Below the pieces are notes generated by a model that had not been told where the DNA came from, searched no databases, and saw nothing but the letters and a program-made list of their open reading frames with translations. Below are positions 36,172 through 44,970 of a DNA stretch of 49,903 bases, in pieces. Position 1 is the first letter of the stretch; each line of letters starts with the position of its first letter. Source of the DNA: Cytophagia bacterium (lineage in GTDB: Bacteria; Bacteroidota; Bacteroidia; Cytophagales; Spirosomataceae); the NCBI GenBank assembly GCA_004293645.1, contig REAB01000085.1:1-49903 (forward strand), read 5' to 3'. Position numbers and translations under genes: made by a program.

Positions 36172-36397
36172 AGTCTTTTTCTAAGTTTTCCATTTCGGCC
36201 AGTACTTCCATCGAAGAAGTACGTACCAAATTAGATTCGGTGGCTAACTGGGTGGCAATCTGAGCACGCTTTTTGAGCTGGTTGTAATAGGCCACAGCCT
36301 CATTGATGTAAGAGTTACGCGATTGCTTTAAGTTTAGAAGCACCAGCTCGGTTTCTTCCAAAATTTTTTCGTCGAGTTTGAGTGACAAATTAATCAT
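36161..36397 (-). CDS. Ribbon-helix-helix antitoxin of the MazF-like pair
   Basis: A 78-residue protein. The N-terminus has a ribbon-helix-helix pattern (MINLSLKLDEKILEETELVL, then LKQSRNSYINEAVAYYNQL), and the acidic C-terminal tail (MEVLAEMENLEKDYEY) would wrap and block the toxin. It is expected to repress its own promoter; two 10-base direct repeats lie just upstream. Confidence 0.88.
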   Translation of the reverse strand: MINLSLKLDEKILEETELVLLNLKQSRNSYINEAVAYYNQLKKRAQIATQLATESNLVRTSSMEVLAEMENLEKDYEY

Positions 36398-36407
36398 TTT
36401 TGGTGAT

Positions 36408-36443
36408 ACTATTTAGATATATTACAAATGTACACTATTTAGA
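36408..36443. promoter_or_regulatory. Direct-repeat candidate operator before the antitoxin gene
   Basis: ACTATTTAGA occurs at 36408-36417 and again at 36434-36443, 26 bases apart, in the 52-base gap between the kinase stop and the antitoxin start. The gap is strongly AT-rich. Ribbon-helix-helix antitoxins bind such repeated half sites, so this may be an internal promoter-operator that lets the pair be transcribed separately from the kinase. Confidence 0.5.
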
Positions 36444-36449
36444 AAACAA

Positions 36450-38462
36450 CTACAAAGCTTCTATTTGATACCCAATCCTGACCAACGTTCCCGAAGCGCT
36501 ATCTTTCTGTAAATCAAATACTTCTATGTTGAGTTGGTTGGGATAATTGCGGTTAAATAGCTCCATGCGCCGTTGTGTTATGTCCATGCCATACGATTTG
36601 CGCTTCATGGTAGAACGACTGCGGAGTTCAGCGGCTTTTTTGAGGCCAATGCCATTGTCTTCAATCTCAAATTGGAGTTGGTGTGCCTCTTTCTGAAAAA
36701 CCCTGACTGTGAGGCGTTTGTCGGAATGATGGCTGGGCATAAGACCGTGCCAAATGGCGTTTTCGACAAAAGGTTGCAGCAGCAACGGCGGTATCATTAC
36801 GGTTTCAATCTCTATTTCTTTGGCAATTTCGAGGGTATAAGAAAAATCTTCTCCCATTCGAGTGGCTTCAATGTCTAAGTAATGACGTAAGGCAGTAAGT
36901 TCGTCGGAAAGCGAAATGGTATCCTCGCGTGAGTGAGTGAGTGTCATTCGGAGGAGTTTAGAAAATTTGGCCAAATACTGCGTGGCTTTTTCCTCATTGT
37001 TAGACATAATGAGGTACTCCAACGAATTGAGGCTGTTGAACAAAAAATGCGGGTTCATTTGCGAGCGCAGGGCCAGCATTTCGGTTTCGGCCATGCGCTT
37101 TTCATTCATTGCTTTGGCTTCCAATTCTTGAAAATAAGCCCGTTGGTTCTCCGATTTTTCTTTTTCTGATAACCGAAAACGCTGGGCCAAGGCCAACGAC
37201 AACACCAAAATCTCCATCACCACCGCAAACGACAACGTGAGCAGGTCGTCGAGGTCGGCAGGAAATTTTACGCCCTTCAAAATAACCTCGCCCGCCCGCA
37301 ACCAAGCCAATATTCCGAAGAAACCAAGTACAATATTGGCCCACATCACGTAAGGCACCATGGGCGATTTGACTCTTTTACCCACCCACCAAAGCGAAAA
37401 TGCGTAGATGGGAATGGCAATAAACCTTCCTCCCCAAAATGAAAGTTGCTGTACGCCTCCGTCGTTGGTGAGAATCATAACACCCAGATAAACAACACCG
37501 TAGCCCATCATAGCGTAAGCAACTTGCCGAAACCACCGCTGCGATTGCGGGCTGTTTTTAGGTAAATCAAGTAACTCAATTATAAAAAATAAATACAGCC
37601 CAATACCCCACCACATGACCGATTCCATTAGGTGCATTTTGAGCAACGGCCACTCGCCCAATGCCCGCCCAAGTGGTGTGTAAGCACGGACTTTGAGCAA
37701 TGAAAACAAAAAACTGCAAGCCACATAGCCCCAGTAATACAAGAAAATACGCTGCCGATACCGCCAATACAACAATCCCACAAACAATACTACAAGCAGC
37801 AACGCGCCCTGAATCCAGCTTCGATACTGAAATTCGGGCATATTGCGGCGGTAGTCGCGGAGCGAGGTTTGGCGGTGGTAGGCTTCGCTTTCGAGTCGTA
37901 AATTGAGCGATAGTTGGGGCGTGTTCATACCCGTAAAGGTGGAGAATAGCCCCGCACGATTGGCAATGCGGGCGTAAATACGCACCGTTTGCCGCGCCGT
38001 CAGCGTCAGGGGAATGTAGTTGTCGTAGGCATTAGAAGCCCAGCGCGAAGTAGGTACCATGCTCCCCGCTTCTAACTTTTTAAATGAACCAGCAGCATTT
38101 TGCACAAAAAACTGCACGTGCTGGTTGCTGGGCGACGTATTAACGAAAACGTTTTGAATGGAATCGGTATCGTTGTAAAACGCGAAGCGCAGCCAATGTG
38201 CTTGCTGGGCGTTGCCTACGGGCTTAGGCGGCAGCGGCTGCCACTTAAAAGTGAGCGTGTCGGCCAGGGTGCTGTGCAGCGGGGCGGCGTACCAACGCAC
38301 CTCTTCCTTAAAATACTGGTCAGTAGCTACTTGGCTCAGGCGCAGTGGTTTTTGGGCAAAATGCAGCAACGGCCACCCCACCAACGCCACACCAAGTACG
38401 GCTCTAATTGCCCACTTGCGCGTAGCAACTTTTATAAAGTTATGTATAGAGCGGTTGGCCAA
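36450..38462 (-). CDS. 7TM-DISM sensor histidine kinase (LytS/YehU type)
   Basis: A 670-residue membrane kinase. After a signal-like segment (VLGVALVGWPLLHFAQ) come a 7TMR-DISM extracellular domain (about 40-200), seven transmembrane helices (about 215-440, from IQGALLLVVLFVGLLYW to LLTLSFAVVMEILVLSLALA), a short coiled coil, then the His_kinase module with QMNPHFLFNSLNSL holding the phosphorylated His. The ATPase part has PPLLLQPFVENAIWHG and EDNGIGL. The start codon is TTG; no in-frame ATG exists upstream before a stop, and GTG codons a little downstream are alternatives. Its response regulator partner lies three genes downstream. Such systems sense cell-surface or carbohydrate signals, but the signal here is unknown. 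Confidence 0.92.
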   Translation of the reverse strand: MANRSIHNFIKVATRKWAIRAVLGVALVGWPLLHFAQKPLRLSQVATDQYFKEEVRWYAAPLHSTLADTLTFKWQPLPPKPVGNAQQAHWLRFAFYNDTDSIQNVFVNTSPSNQHVQFFVQNAAGSFKKLEAGSMVPTSRWASNAYDNYIPLTLTARQTVRIYARIANRAGLFSTFTGMNTPQLSLNLRLESEAYHRQTSLRDYRRNMPEFQYRSWIQGALLLVVLFVGLLYWRYRQRIFLYYWGYVACSFLFSLLKVRAYTPLGRALGEWPLLKMHLMESVMWWGIGLYLFFIIELLDLPKNSPQSQRWFRQVAYAMMGYGVVYLGVMILTNDGGVQQLSFWGGRFIAIPIYAFSLWWVGKRVKSPMVPYVMWANIVLGFFGILAWLRAGEVILKGVKFPADLDDLLTLSFAVVMEILVLSLALAQRFRLSEKEKSENQRAYFQELEAKAMNEKRMAETEMLALRSQMNPHFLFNSLNSLEYLIMSNNEEKATQYLAKFSKLLRMTLTHSREDTISLSDELTALRHYLDIEATRMGEDFSYTLEIAKEIEIETVMIPPLLLQPFVENAIWHGLMPSHHSDKRLTVRVFQKEAHQLQFEIEDNGIGLKKAAELRSRSTMKRKSYGMDITQRRMELFNRNYPNQLNIEVFDLQKDSASGTLVRIGYQIEAL

Positions 38463-38576
38463 TGTTTTACAACTGATTTTTTACAAAGTAAACCACTGCC
38501 GCCGCACATTCTACCCAACCACTCTACCAAAGTAGCCTTTGGGTTGCTGAAATTGGCTTTTGGGTGAACGAATTGA

Positions 38577-38735
38577 GCCAATAACAAAGAAAGTAGGCGT
38601 GATGTAGTTGCATTAGCTTCGGGTTTTTATTATCGCCACGCGCCGTTGGTAGTAAAATTTGCCCCTATTCTCAACAAAAAACAAGGTGCCGACCAATTTG
38701 GCCAAAAAATCCGCGATTTGATTGCCCGTAAATAA
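38577..38735 (+). pseudogene. C-terminal gene remnant
   Basis: Between the sensor kinase and the DUF1080 gene an open stretch with no start codon reads RRDVVALASGFYYRHAPLVV, then KFAPILNKKQGADQFGQKIR and DLIARK-stop. Amino-acid composition is that of a real protein and it ends at TAA 38733-38735, six bases before the convergent stop of the DUF1080 gene. I do not recognise the family. It is most likely the 3' end of a lost gene. Confidence 0.45.
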
Positions 38736-38740
38736 CCCAA

Positions 38741-39340
38741 TTATAATTCTCTGATTACCAGTTTTTTCCAACGCACTTTGATGCCGCCACCGTCGTGAAT
38801 TTGCAACGCAATGGAGCCGTTGCCCGCGCCTATTTTTTCGTCGGTAAAGTCCACCATGGCTTTGCCGTTCAAAAAAGTTTGTACGCGCCCGCCTTCGGCT
38901 CTGATTTTGAGGGTGTTCCACTCGCCAAACTGCAAGATGTTCTCTTTTTCGTCGGGAATCTGAATGAGCCAACCACGCCCGTACGACTCATAAATACCGC
39001 CCGTATCGTGGTTGGGTTCGGCTACTTCTATTTGCCAGCCCGCTATTTTGGTAGTTCCTTCGGCAATATTCGACCTAATAAAAACGCCACTGTTGCCGTT
39101 TGCCCCTTGCTTAAATTGCAGCGTTAGTTCAAAGTTTTTGTAGGTTTTTTCGGTAGCCAAATAGCCATAACCTTTGTCTGGGCCACTTTCGCACACCAAT
39201 TCTCCGTTTTCGGCGTACCATTTTTCTGTGCCAAAAATTTTCCAACCAGTTAGGTCTTTACCGTTAAAAAGGACTTTCTTTTTGGGCGGTGCTACAAAAG
39301 AAAACAGCCCCACACTGAGCAAAACAAGGAGATATTTCAT
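38741..39340 (-). CDS. DUF1080 (3-keto-disaccharide hydrolase-like) exported protein
   Basis: A 199-residue protein with signal peptide (MKYLLVLLSVGLFSFVAP) and a compact DUF1080 lectin-like fold: KVLFNGKDLTGWKIFG, YKNFELTLQFKQGANGNSGVFIRS, GWQIEVAEPNHDTGGIYESY, GEWNTLKIRAEGGRVQTFLNGK, GSIALQIHDGGGIKVRWKKL. All core elements of the family are present and the length is normal for the short type. It stands alone, divergent from the carboxypeptidase gene (109-base gap). Some homologues act on 3-keto-sugars; the substrate here is unknown. Confidence 0.92.
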   Translation of the reverse strand: MKYLLVLLSVGLFSFVAPPKKKVLFNGKDLTGWKIFGTEKWYAENGELVCESGPDKGYGYLATEKTYKNFELTLQFKQGANGNSGVFIRSNIAEGTTKIAGWQIEVAEPNHDTGGIYESYGRGWLIQIPDEKENILQFGEWNTLKIRAEGGRVQTFLNGKAMVDFTDEKIGAGNGSIALQIHDGGGIKVRWKKLVIREL

Positions 39341-39449
39341 AGATAAACGAACGTTTTTTTGATTAAAACGCAGCCAACGAGCAAATCTACTACTGAACTT
39401 TCAAGCGATTTATGCTTACTTTGCGGTACCATATTCTTACAATCAATTT

Positions 39450-40751
39450 ATGCGTTCGTTGCCAATAAGCCTTTGGGCGTTTATCATTTGCTTAACCTTA
39501 GCGGGTTGTGCCACTTCGCAGCCCGTCTTAACCAACAAATGGAGTACGTCGGTGAGTCAGTCGCCCGTGTTTCGGCAAAACCACACGGGCTTTGCGCTCT
39601 ACGACTTGGCCAAACAAGAAACCGTGGCCGAATACCAATCTGACCGCTATTTTACACCTGCTTCCAACACCAAATTGTTTACTTTTTACGCGGGGCTTTG
39701 CCTCCTCCCCGACTCCGTGCCCGCGCTGCGCTACGTTACACGCGGCGATTCGCTCCTGTTTTGGGGTACGGGCGACCCCTCGCTGCTACACCCCGATATG
39801 CCCTCAAATAAGGTTATTCCGTTTCTAAAAAATGGGTCAAAAAAACTGTATTTCTACCCCCAAAACTACGTGGGCGAGCGGTTTGGCGCGGGCTGGTCGT
39901 GGTCTGAGTACGAGGAATACTACCAAGCCGAGCTTTCGGGCTTGCCTTTGTTTGGCAACGTGGTGCGGTTTTCCAACAAAACAGTTTCGCCGCGCTTGTT
40001 TAGAGATAGCCTACAATCTGCTACTTGGCGCGAAAAATTCAAGATTTCGCGGAGCGAGTACGGCAATCGTTTTTATTCGCAAGGCTGGCCCGACAAAACG
40101 TTTGTCGAAGATATTCCTTACCGCGTGTTGCCCGCGTTGTTGGCACAATTGCTGGCCGACACCCTCAAAAAGCCCGTGGCGTTGTTGCCAAAACTGCCCG
40201 CAATGGGCGCATTTCAAACGCTTTATGGACTCGCCGCCGACACCCTCTATCGCCGAATGTTACAACTCAGCGACAATATGCTGGCCGAGCAGATTTTGCT
40301 GATGTGCGCCGCGCAACTCGATTCTTCCAACGCGGGTTTTGACAGCCAAAAAGGCATTGATTACATGAAACAAAAGCATTTGGCCGACCTCCCCGACGAA
40401 CCCATTTGGAAAGATGGTTCGGGGTTGTCGCGCTATAATCTGTTTACGCCGCGTTCGATTGTGAAATTGTTGCAAAAAATTTACGAAAAAATGCCCCAAG
40501 AACAGCTCTTCAATACGTTGGCCATTGGCGGAAAAGCAGGTACCATACGCAGCCAATACAAAACCAATGAGCCTTTTGTGTTTGCCAAATCTGGCACATT
40601 GGCCAACAATTACAGCCTGAGCGGTTATCTGCGTACCAAAAGCAATAAGATACTGATTTTCAGCTTCATGAATAGTAATTTTACACGAAGTAGTGGCGAA
40701 ATTCGCCGCGAAGTAGAGCGCATTTTGACCGAAATCAGGGAGCAATATTAA
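39450..40751 (+). CDS. dacB: D-alanyl-D-alanine carboxypeptidase / endopeptidase (PBP4, S13 family)
   Basis: A 433-residue lipoprotein (lipobox LTLAGC, Cys20) of the low-molecular-mass class C penicillin-binding proteins. The three active-site motifs are intact: SXXK in TPASNTKLF (Ser72, Lys75), SDN in LQLSDNMLAE (274-276) and KSG in FAKSGTL (380-382). DGSGLSRYNLFTP and GKAGTIRSQY are typical of the family. It trims or cleaves peptidoglycan peptides in the periplasm. The lipid anchor is common in Bacteroidota. It starts 109 bases from the divergent DUF1080 gene and ends ten bases before the DUF2252 gene, probably one transcript. Confidence 0.9.
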   Translation: MRSLPISLWAFIICLTLAGCATSQPVLTNKWSTSVSQSPVFRQNHTGFALYDLAKQETVAEYQSDRYFTPASNTKLFTFYAGLCLLPDSVPALRYVTRGDSLLFWGTGDPSLLHPDMPSNKVIPFLKNGSKKLYFYPQNYVGERFGAGWSWSEYEEYYQAELSGLPLFGNVVRFSNKTVSPRLFRDSLQSATWREKFKISRSEYGNRFYSQGWPDKTFVEDIPYRVLPALLAQLLADTLKKPVALLPKLPAMGAFQTLYGLAADTLYRRMLQLSDNMLAEQILLMCAAQLDSSNAGFDSQKGIDYMKQKHLADLPDEPIWKDGSGLSRYNLFTPRSIVKLLQKIYEKMPQEQLFNTLAIGGKAGTIRSQYKTNEPFVFAKSGTLANNYSLSGYLRTKSNKILIFSFMNSNFTRSSGEIRREVERILTEIREQY

Positions 40752-40761
40752 TAAATTTACC

Positions 40762-41958
40762 ATGGCCACCGCCCCCCAACAAATCAAAGATTTTAATGCT
40801 GGCCGCAATGCCCAACTCCTGACGCTCAAATACGAGCGAATGTACGAAAGCACCTACCGATTTTTCAGGGCTACTTCGCACTTGTTTTACGCCGACTTTG
40901 CCGGGCATTTCAACTACCCCGACCCCACAAAAGTATGGGGTTGCGGCGATTTGCACCTCCAAAATTTTGGCACTTACAAAGCAGAAAACAGGCTGGTATA
41001 TTTTGACCTAAACGACTTTGACGATGCCCTTTTAGTACCCGCCACTTGGGAGTTGTCGCGGGTGCTGGTGAGTATTTATGTGGCCGCCGAAGACATGGGT
41101 TTGAGCAAAGCAGAATGTGATGATTTGGTAGCTACATTTCTAAAAAACTACGCCCAAACGCTGCAAATGGGCAAACCCATTGACGTAGATGCCCGCGCCG
41201 CCAAGGGTATGTTGAAGGTGTTTATGAACCGCTTGCAAAGTCTGAAACGCAAAGAATTTATCAAAACCAGAACCGTGAAATTGGGGGAGCAACGCCTGCT
41301 GGGCATAGACCACAAAAAAATATTACCCCTGCCCGATGCCAAAAAACAAATGCTGGAAAAATGGCTGCAAAGTTGGCCACAAAGCCACCCCAATCCGTTT
41401 TTTAGCAATGTGCGCGACATGGGCATCCGCGTAACAGGAACGGCCAGTTTGGGCTTAGAACGCTACGTGATTTTGGCCGAAAGCCCCAAACAAAAGAACT
41501 ATTTGTTTGACTTCAAAGAAGCCCGCCGCTCTACTTTGGCCAATTTTGTACAAACCCCACAACCCCTTTGGCCCACCGAAGCGCACCGAGTGGTAGAAAC
41601 ACAGCGGCGCGTAAACAATGTATTGCCCACCTTGCTGAGTGCCGTGGTGCTTGACAATCAGTCTTTTACACTACGCGAACTCCAACCCGAAGCCGATAAA
41701 TTTGATTTTCAACTCTGGAATGGCAACTTTACCGACTTGCAAGAGTTGATTGCCACCATGGCTACCATTACGGCTTCTGGCCACCTCCGCAGCGCGGGAC
41801 GACAAGGCTCTTCGATTGCCGACGAACTCATTGATTTTGGCCAACAAACCTCCTGGCAGCAAGCATTGACAACCTATTGTAGCTATTATCCCAACAAAAT
41901 TCGCCAAGATTACGTAGCTTTCTGCGAAGCCATTGACGATGATTTTTTTGACGTGTAA
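40762..41958 (+). CDS. DUF2252 family protein
   Basis: A 398-residue cytosolic protein of the DUF2252 family (kinase-like fold by family description). Signature segments: VWGCGDLHLQNFG (about 58-70, with Asp63, His65, Asn68), LVYFDLNDFDDAL (78-90, Asp-rich, metal-binding-like), WELSRVLVSIYVAAED, VRDMGIRVTGTASLGLERYVIL and YLFDFKEARRS. No membrane segment. The biochemical reaction is not established for the family. It follows dacB by ten bases; whether this reflects a shared role is unclear. Confidence 0.88.
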   Translation: MATAPQQIKDFNAGRNAQLLTLKYERMYESTYRFFRATSHLFYADFAGHFNYPDPTKVWGCGDLHLQNFGTYKAENRLVYFDLNDFDDALLVPATWELSRVLVSIYVAAEDMGLSKAECDDLVATFLKNYAQTLQMGKPIDVDARAAKGMLKVFMNRLQSLKRKEFIKTRTVKLGEQRLLGIDHKKILPLPDAKKQMLEKWLQSWPQSHPNPFFSNVRDMGIRVTGTASLGLERYVILAESPKQKNYLFDFKEARRSTLANFVQTPQPLWPTEAHRVVETQRRVNNVLPTLLSAVVLDNQSFTLRELQPEADKFDFQLWNGNFTDLQELIATMATITASGHLRSAGRQGSSIADELIDFGQQTSWQQALTTYCSYYPNKIRQDYVAFCEAIDDDFFDV

Positions 41959-42073
41959 AAAACGAAGCGTAATTATTTGTAATTGTTGTAATAAATTGCT
42001 TTTCAGGTAATTAACTCCTTGAAATTTAAAAATAAATCATTCCAGATAGGCCATACATTTTCCATTCTCCCCA

Positions 42074-42622
42074 ATGAACGAGGCTTTTTTTCAAGTATTG
42101 TACCAAGACGAAACGCTGTATCAAGTAGAAGCAAGGCCAAAAACTGCGCCCGTTGTTGCGGCCACACCCGTAATAACTGCTGAAGCCGCACCCACTGTGG
42201 CCGTGGCCGCCCCCACCCAACGCCCTGCGCCGCCACCTGCCGTTGCCCTGCCCCAACTCAACCACCAAGTGTTGATTTTGGTAAAAGAAGAACCCGCCCA
42301 ATTTGAAGCCGACAAAGCCTATTTGGGTAAAATATTGGGAGCCATCAATCTAAGTTGGGACGGCGTGGACATCGTAAACGTCTATGGCTCTGAGCAGTTA
42401 GACTTCCGCGCCGCGCTCAACGTTCGCAAAGTGCATCATTTTATCTCGTTTGGCGTGCCGTTTTTAGAAGTAAATCTGGACATTTTGATGAATATTTACG
42501 ACCCGAAACGCATCAAAGGCGTTAATTTCTTGTTTGCCGACCGCCTCTCCATCATCGAAGCCGACGTGGAGCGTAAACGAAAACTCTGGACCATTTTAAA
42601 ATCCCTATTTTTGGGTAAATAA
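42074..42622 (+). CDS. Hypothetical protein, possibly DNA polymerase III psi-like
   Basis: A 182-residue cytosolic protein. Residues 1-20 (MNEAFFQVLYQDETLYQVEA) are followed by an Ala/Pro/Val-rich flexible linker (about 22-60) and a globular alpha/beta domain: HQVLILVKEEPAQFEADKAY, LGKILGAINLSWDGVDIVNV, KVHHFISFGVPFLEV, KGVNFLFADRLSIIEADVER, ending RKLWTILKSLFLGK. This layout resembles a Bacteroidota protein type that I associate with the psi subunit of the polymerase III clamp loader (related to the uracil-DNA-glycosylase fold), but this is recall and weak. No operon partner; a bidirectional terminator follows. Confidence 0.6.
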   Translation: MNEAFFQVLYQDETLYQVEARPKTAPVVAATPVITAEAAPTVAVAAPTQRPAPPPAVALPQLNHQVLILVKEEPAQFEADKAYLGKILGAINLSWDGVDIVNVYGSEQLDFRAALNVRKVHHFISFGVPFLEVNLDILMNIYDPKRIKGVNFLFADRLSIIEADVERKRKLWTILKSLFLGK

Positions 42623-42681
42623 ACCCCTTTTGCCTTTGTTGAGTATGCCAATAATCAGCGGGGCCGCTCTTCAAAACCCAA

Positions 42682-42719
42682 ACAAAAACGACATCAGCCT
42701 AAACCAATGTCGTTTTTGT
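42682..42719. terminator. Bidirectional terminator between convergent genes
   Basis: A perfect 13-bp stem (ACAAAAACGACAT at 42682-42694 with 42707-42719) and a 12-base loop, flanked by A/T runs usable on both strands. It serves the 42074-42622 gene on the plus strand and the beta-oxidation gene on the minus strand. Confidence 0.85.
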
Positions 42720-42764
42720 GTCAATCGCAATTTTCGGAAAGATATAAATCCTCTTCCCTTTTAC

Positions 42765-44945
42765 TTATACCGTTGCCACTTTCTTGGGTTTCGTAAAAAA
42801 GCCTTCGCCTGCGGCGGCCATCTCGCGGAGTTTTTGAGTGGGCTGGAAACGCTCGCCATAAGTAGCCGTGAGTCGGTCGCACTCGGCTACGAAAGTTTCG
42901 ATGCCCACAAAATCTACGAACGACAAGGTGCCGCCCGTGTAAGGCGGGAAACCCCACGCCAAAATTGACCCTAAATCGGCATCTAATTTGGTTCTGATTA
43001 CGCCTTCTTCGTAGCAACGCACAGTCTCGAGGGCTTGGCGATAAAACAAGCGCGTTTTTACTTCTTCCAAGCTGGGCTGAGTGGCGGCCAACGGGAACAT
43101 TTCGGCTAAGCCAGGCCACAAAAACTTAGTGCCACCTTCGGGATATTCATAAAAACCTGCTTTGGCTTTTTTGCCCAAACGGCCCATTTCGGTAAACTGC
43201 TTAGAAACTTGGTAGGTAGTATCGGTGTCAGGCAGCACGCCGTCGCGCACGGCAGCGGCTGAGATTTTATAAGCCAAATCAATGGCCACTTCGTCGGCTA
43301 CGGCCAATGCCCCCACGGGCATGCCCATTATTTTGCCCGCGTTTTCTATCAAAATGGGGTTTACGCCATCTTTCAGCAACTCAATGCCTTCTGAGGTGTA
43401 AGTGCCAAAGCAGCGAGAGGTGTAAAATCCGCGCGAGTCGTTTACTACAATCGGCGTTTTTCTGATTTTGTTGGTAAAATCTATGGCCACGGCCAGCGCG
43501 TAATTGGAGGTTTCTTTGCCCACAATCATTTCCACGAGCATCATTTTATCAACGGGCGAGAAGAAGTGAATACCCACAAAATTGGCGGGATTGGCGGAGG
43601 CTTTGGCCAAGCCCGTAATAGGCAAGGTGGAAGTATTGGAAGCAAACACGCCGTTTTCGGCCAGCATGGGTTCGGCTTCTTGCGTTACGGTGGCCTTAAG
43701 TTCGCGGCTTTCAAATACAGCTTCGATAATGAGGTCGCTGCCTTTCAAATCGGTGGCATCGGCGGTGGGTTTGATGAGTGCCAAAATTCCTTCGGCTTTG
43801 AGGCTGTCCATTTTGCCGCGTTCAATGGCTTTTTTGAGCAAATTGCGCGAATAATCTTTGCCTTTTTCGGCAGCTTCGAGGGTTACGTCTTTCAGTACAA
43901 CTTCAATGCCCACCAGCGCACTTACGTAGGCAATACCCGCGCCCATCATGCCCGCGCCCAACACGCCGAGTTTTTTTACGTCGGTTGGCGGCACATCTTT
44001 GGGGCGGCTTGCGCCTTTTTTGGCTTCGTTCATGCCCAAGAAAATGCTACGAATCAAATTGCCCGCCTCTTTAGATGATGATACGGCCACAAAATGCCGC
44101 GACTCAATGTCGAGTCCTTTGTCAATATTGACCAAAAGTCCTTCATACACGCACGACATGATGTGCTTGGGTGCAGGGTAATTACCCTTCGATTTGTCCA
44201 TCATCATGGCCGTACCAACGGTAAACGTCTGCATTCCGATGGGGCTAAGAACAGCTCCGTTGGGAACTTTGTAGTTGTCGCGGGCTTGGATTTTACCCGT
44301 TTTTTTGTTCACTTCGTCCCAAGGTTTTACGGGGCTGGGATTGGCCAAAATCCAAGTTGCTGCTTTTTCCATCATTTCTTCGCGGGTTTCGGCGAGGTCA
44401 TCTACAATGCCCATTCCTTTGGCATCTTTGGGGCTGAGTTCTTTGCCTTCAATGATGAGCGGCAGGGCAGCTTGCATGCCAATCATACGAGGCAAACGCT
44501 GCGTACCACCCGCGCCAGGCAGCAACCCTACTTTTACTTCGGGCAAACCAAATTTGGCTTTGGGATTGTTGAGCGCTACGCGGTAATGGCTGGCCAAGCA
44601 TATTTCCAAACCACCGCCCAGCGCAGTGCCGTTAATGGCGGCTACTACGGGTTTACCGTTGGTTTCTATTTTGCGAAAAACGCGGTTTAATTCTTGCGAC
44701 ATTTTAAGCATTTCAGCAGGGCTTTCGCCTTGGTTGCGTAAAATCATCTTTAAATCTGCCCCGGCCACAAACTCTGGTTTTTCGGACGTAATGATGATGC
44801 CCTTTACGTCGGTATCGGCGTAGGCTTTTTCGAGCGCATTGGCAAAAGCGGGCATAGACTCGTCGTTCAAGACGTTCATGGGCGCGCTGGTCATGTTCCA
44901 GCTAATGGTCGCTATTTGGTTGTTTACTGAATAATTGATTGCCAT
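42765..44945 (-). CDS. fadJ: 3-hydroxyacyl-CoA dehydrogenase / enoyl-CoA hydratase (FadJ/FadB-like)
   Basis: A 726-residue bifunctional beta-oxidation enzyme. The N-terminal crotonase domain (about 1-190) has NGTALGGGLEICLASHYRVA and FGLPEVKVGLLPGAGGTQRL with the two catalytic Glu. The NAD-dependent dehydrogenase domain (about 315-500) has KLGVLGAGMMGAGIAYVSA and VGIHFFSPVDKM with the catalytic His. Two C-terminal 3HCDH helical domains follow (TPIVVNDSRGFYTSR; GFPPYTGGTLSFVD). Length and order match the alpha subunit of the fatty-acid oxidation complex. The thiolase partner lies upstream on the same strand but is about 870 bases away, separated by a repeat array and a DUF559 gene. The symbol is by best type (fadB and fadJ are not separable by eye). 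Confidence 0.93.
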   Translation of the reverse strand: MAINYSVNNQIATISWNMTSAPMNVLNDESMPAFANALEKAYADTDVKGIIITSEKPEFVAGADLKMILRNQGESPAEMLKMSQELNRVFRKIETNGKPVVAAINGTALGGGLEICLASHYRVALNNPKAKFGLPEVKVGLLPGAGGTQRLPRMIGMQAALPLIIEGKELSPKDAKGMGIVDDLAETREEMMEKAATWILANPSPVKPWDEVNKKTGKIQARDNYKVPNGAVLSPIGMQTFTVGTAMMMDKSKGNYPAPKHIMSCVYEGLLVNIDKGLDIESRHFVAVSSSKEAGNLIRSIFLGMNEAKKGASRPKDVPPTDVKKLGVLGAGMMGAGIAYVSALVGIEVVLKDVTLEAAEKGKDYSRNLLKKAIERGKMDSLKAEGILALIKPTADATDLKGSDLIIEAVFESRELKATVTQEAEPMLAENGVFASNTSTLPITGLAKASANPANFVGIHFFSPVDKMMLVEMIVGKETSNYALAVAIDFTNKIRKTPIVVNDSRGFYTSRCFGTYTSEGIELLKDGVNPILIENAGKIMGMPVGALAVADEVAIDLAYKISAAAVRDGVLPDTDTTYQVSKQFTEMGRLGKKAKAGFYEYPEGGTKFLWPGLAEMFPLAATQPSLEEVKTRLFYRQALETVRCYEEGVIRTKLDADLGSILAWGFPPYTGGTLSFVDFVGIETFVAECDRLTATYGERFQPTQKLREMAAAGEGFFTKPKKVATV

Positions 44946-44970
44946 TTTTTTGTTAAGTTTTATGAAGCCA

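Noticed and set aside
43566-44690. Long plus-strand frames (170 and 198 codons) opposite the fadJ-like gene
   Set aside because: Shadows with Phe/Gly/His-rich composition typical of antisense reading; the minus-strand enzyme is unambiguous.
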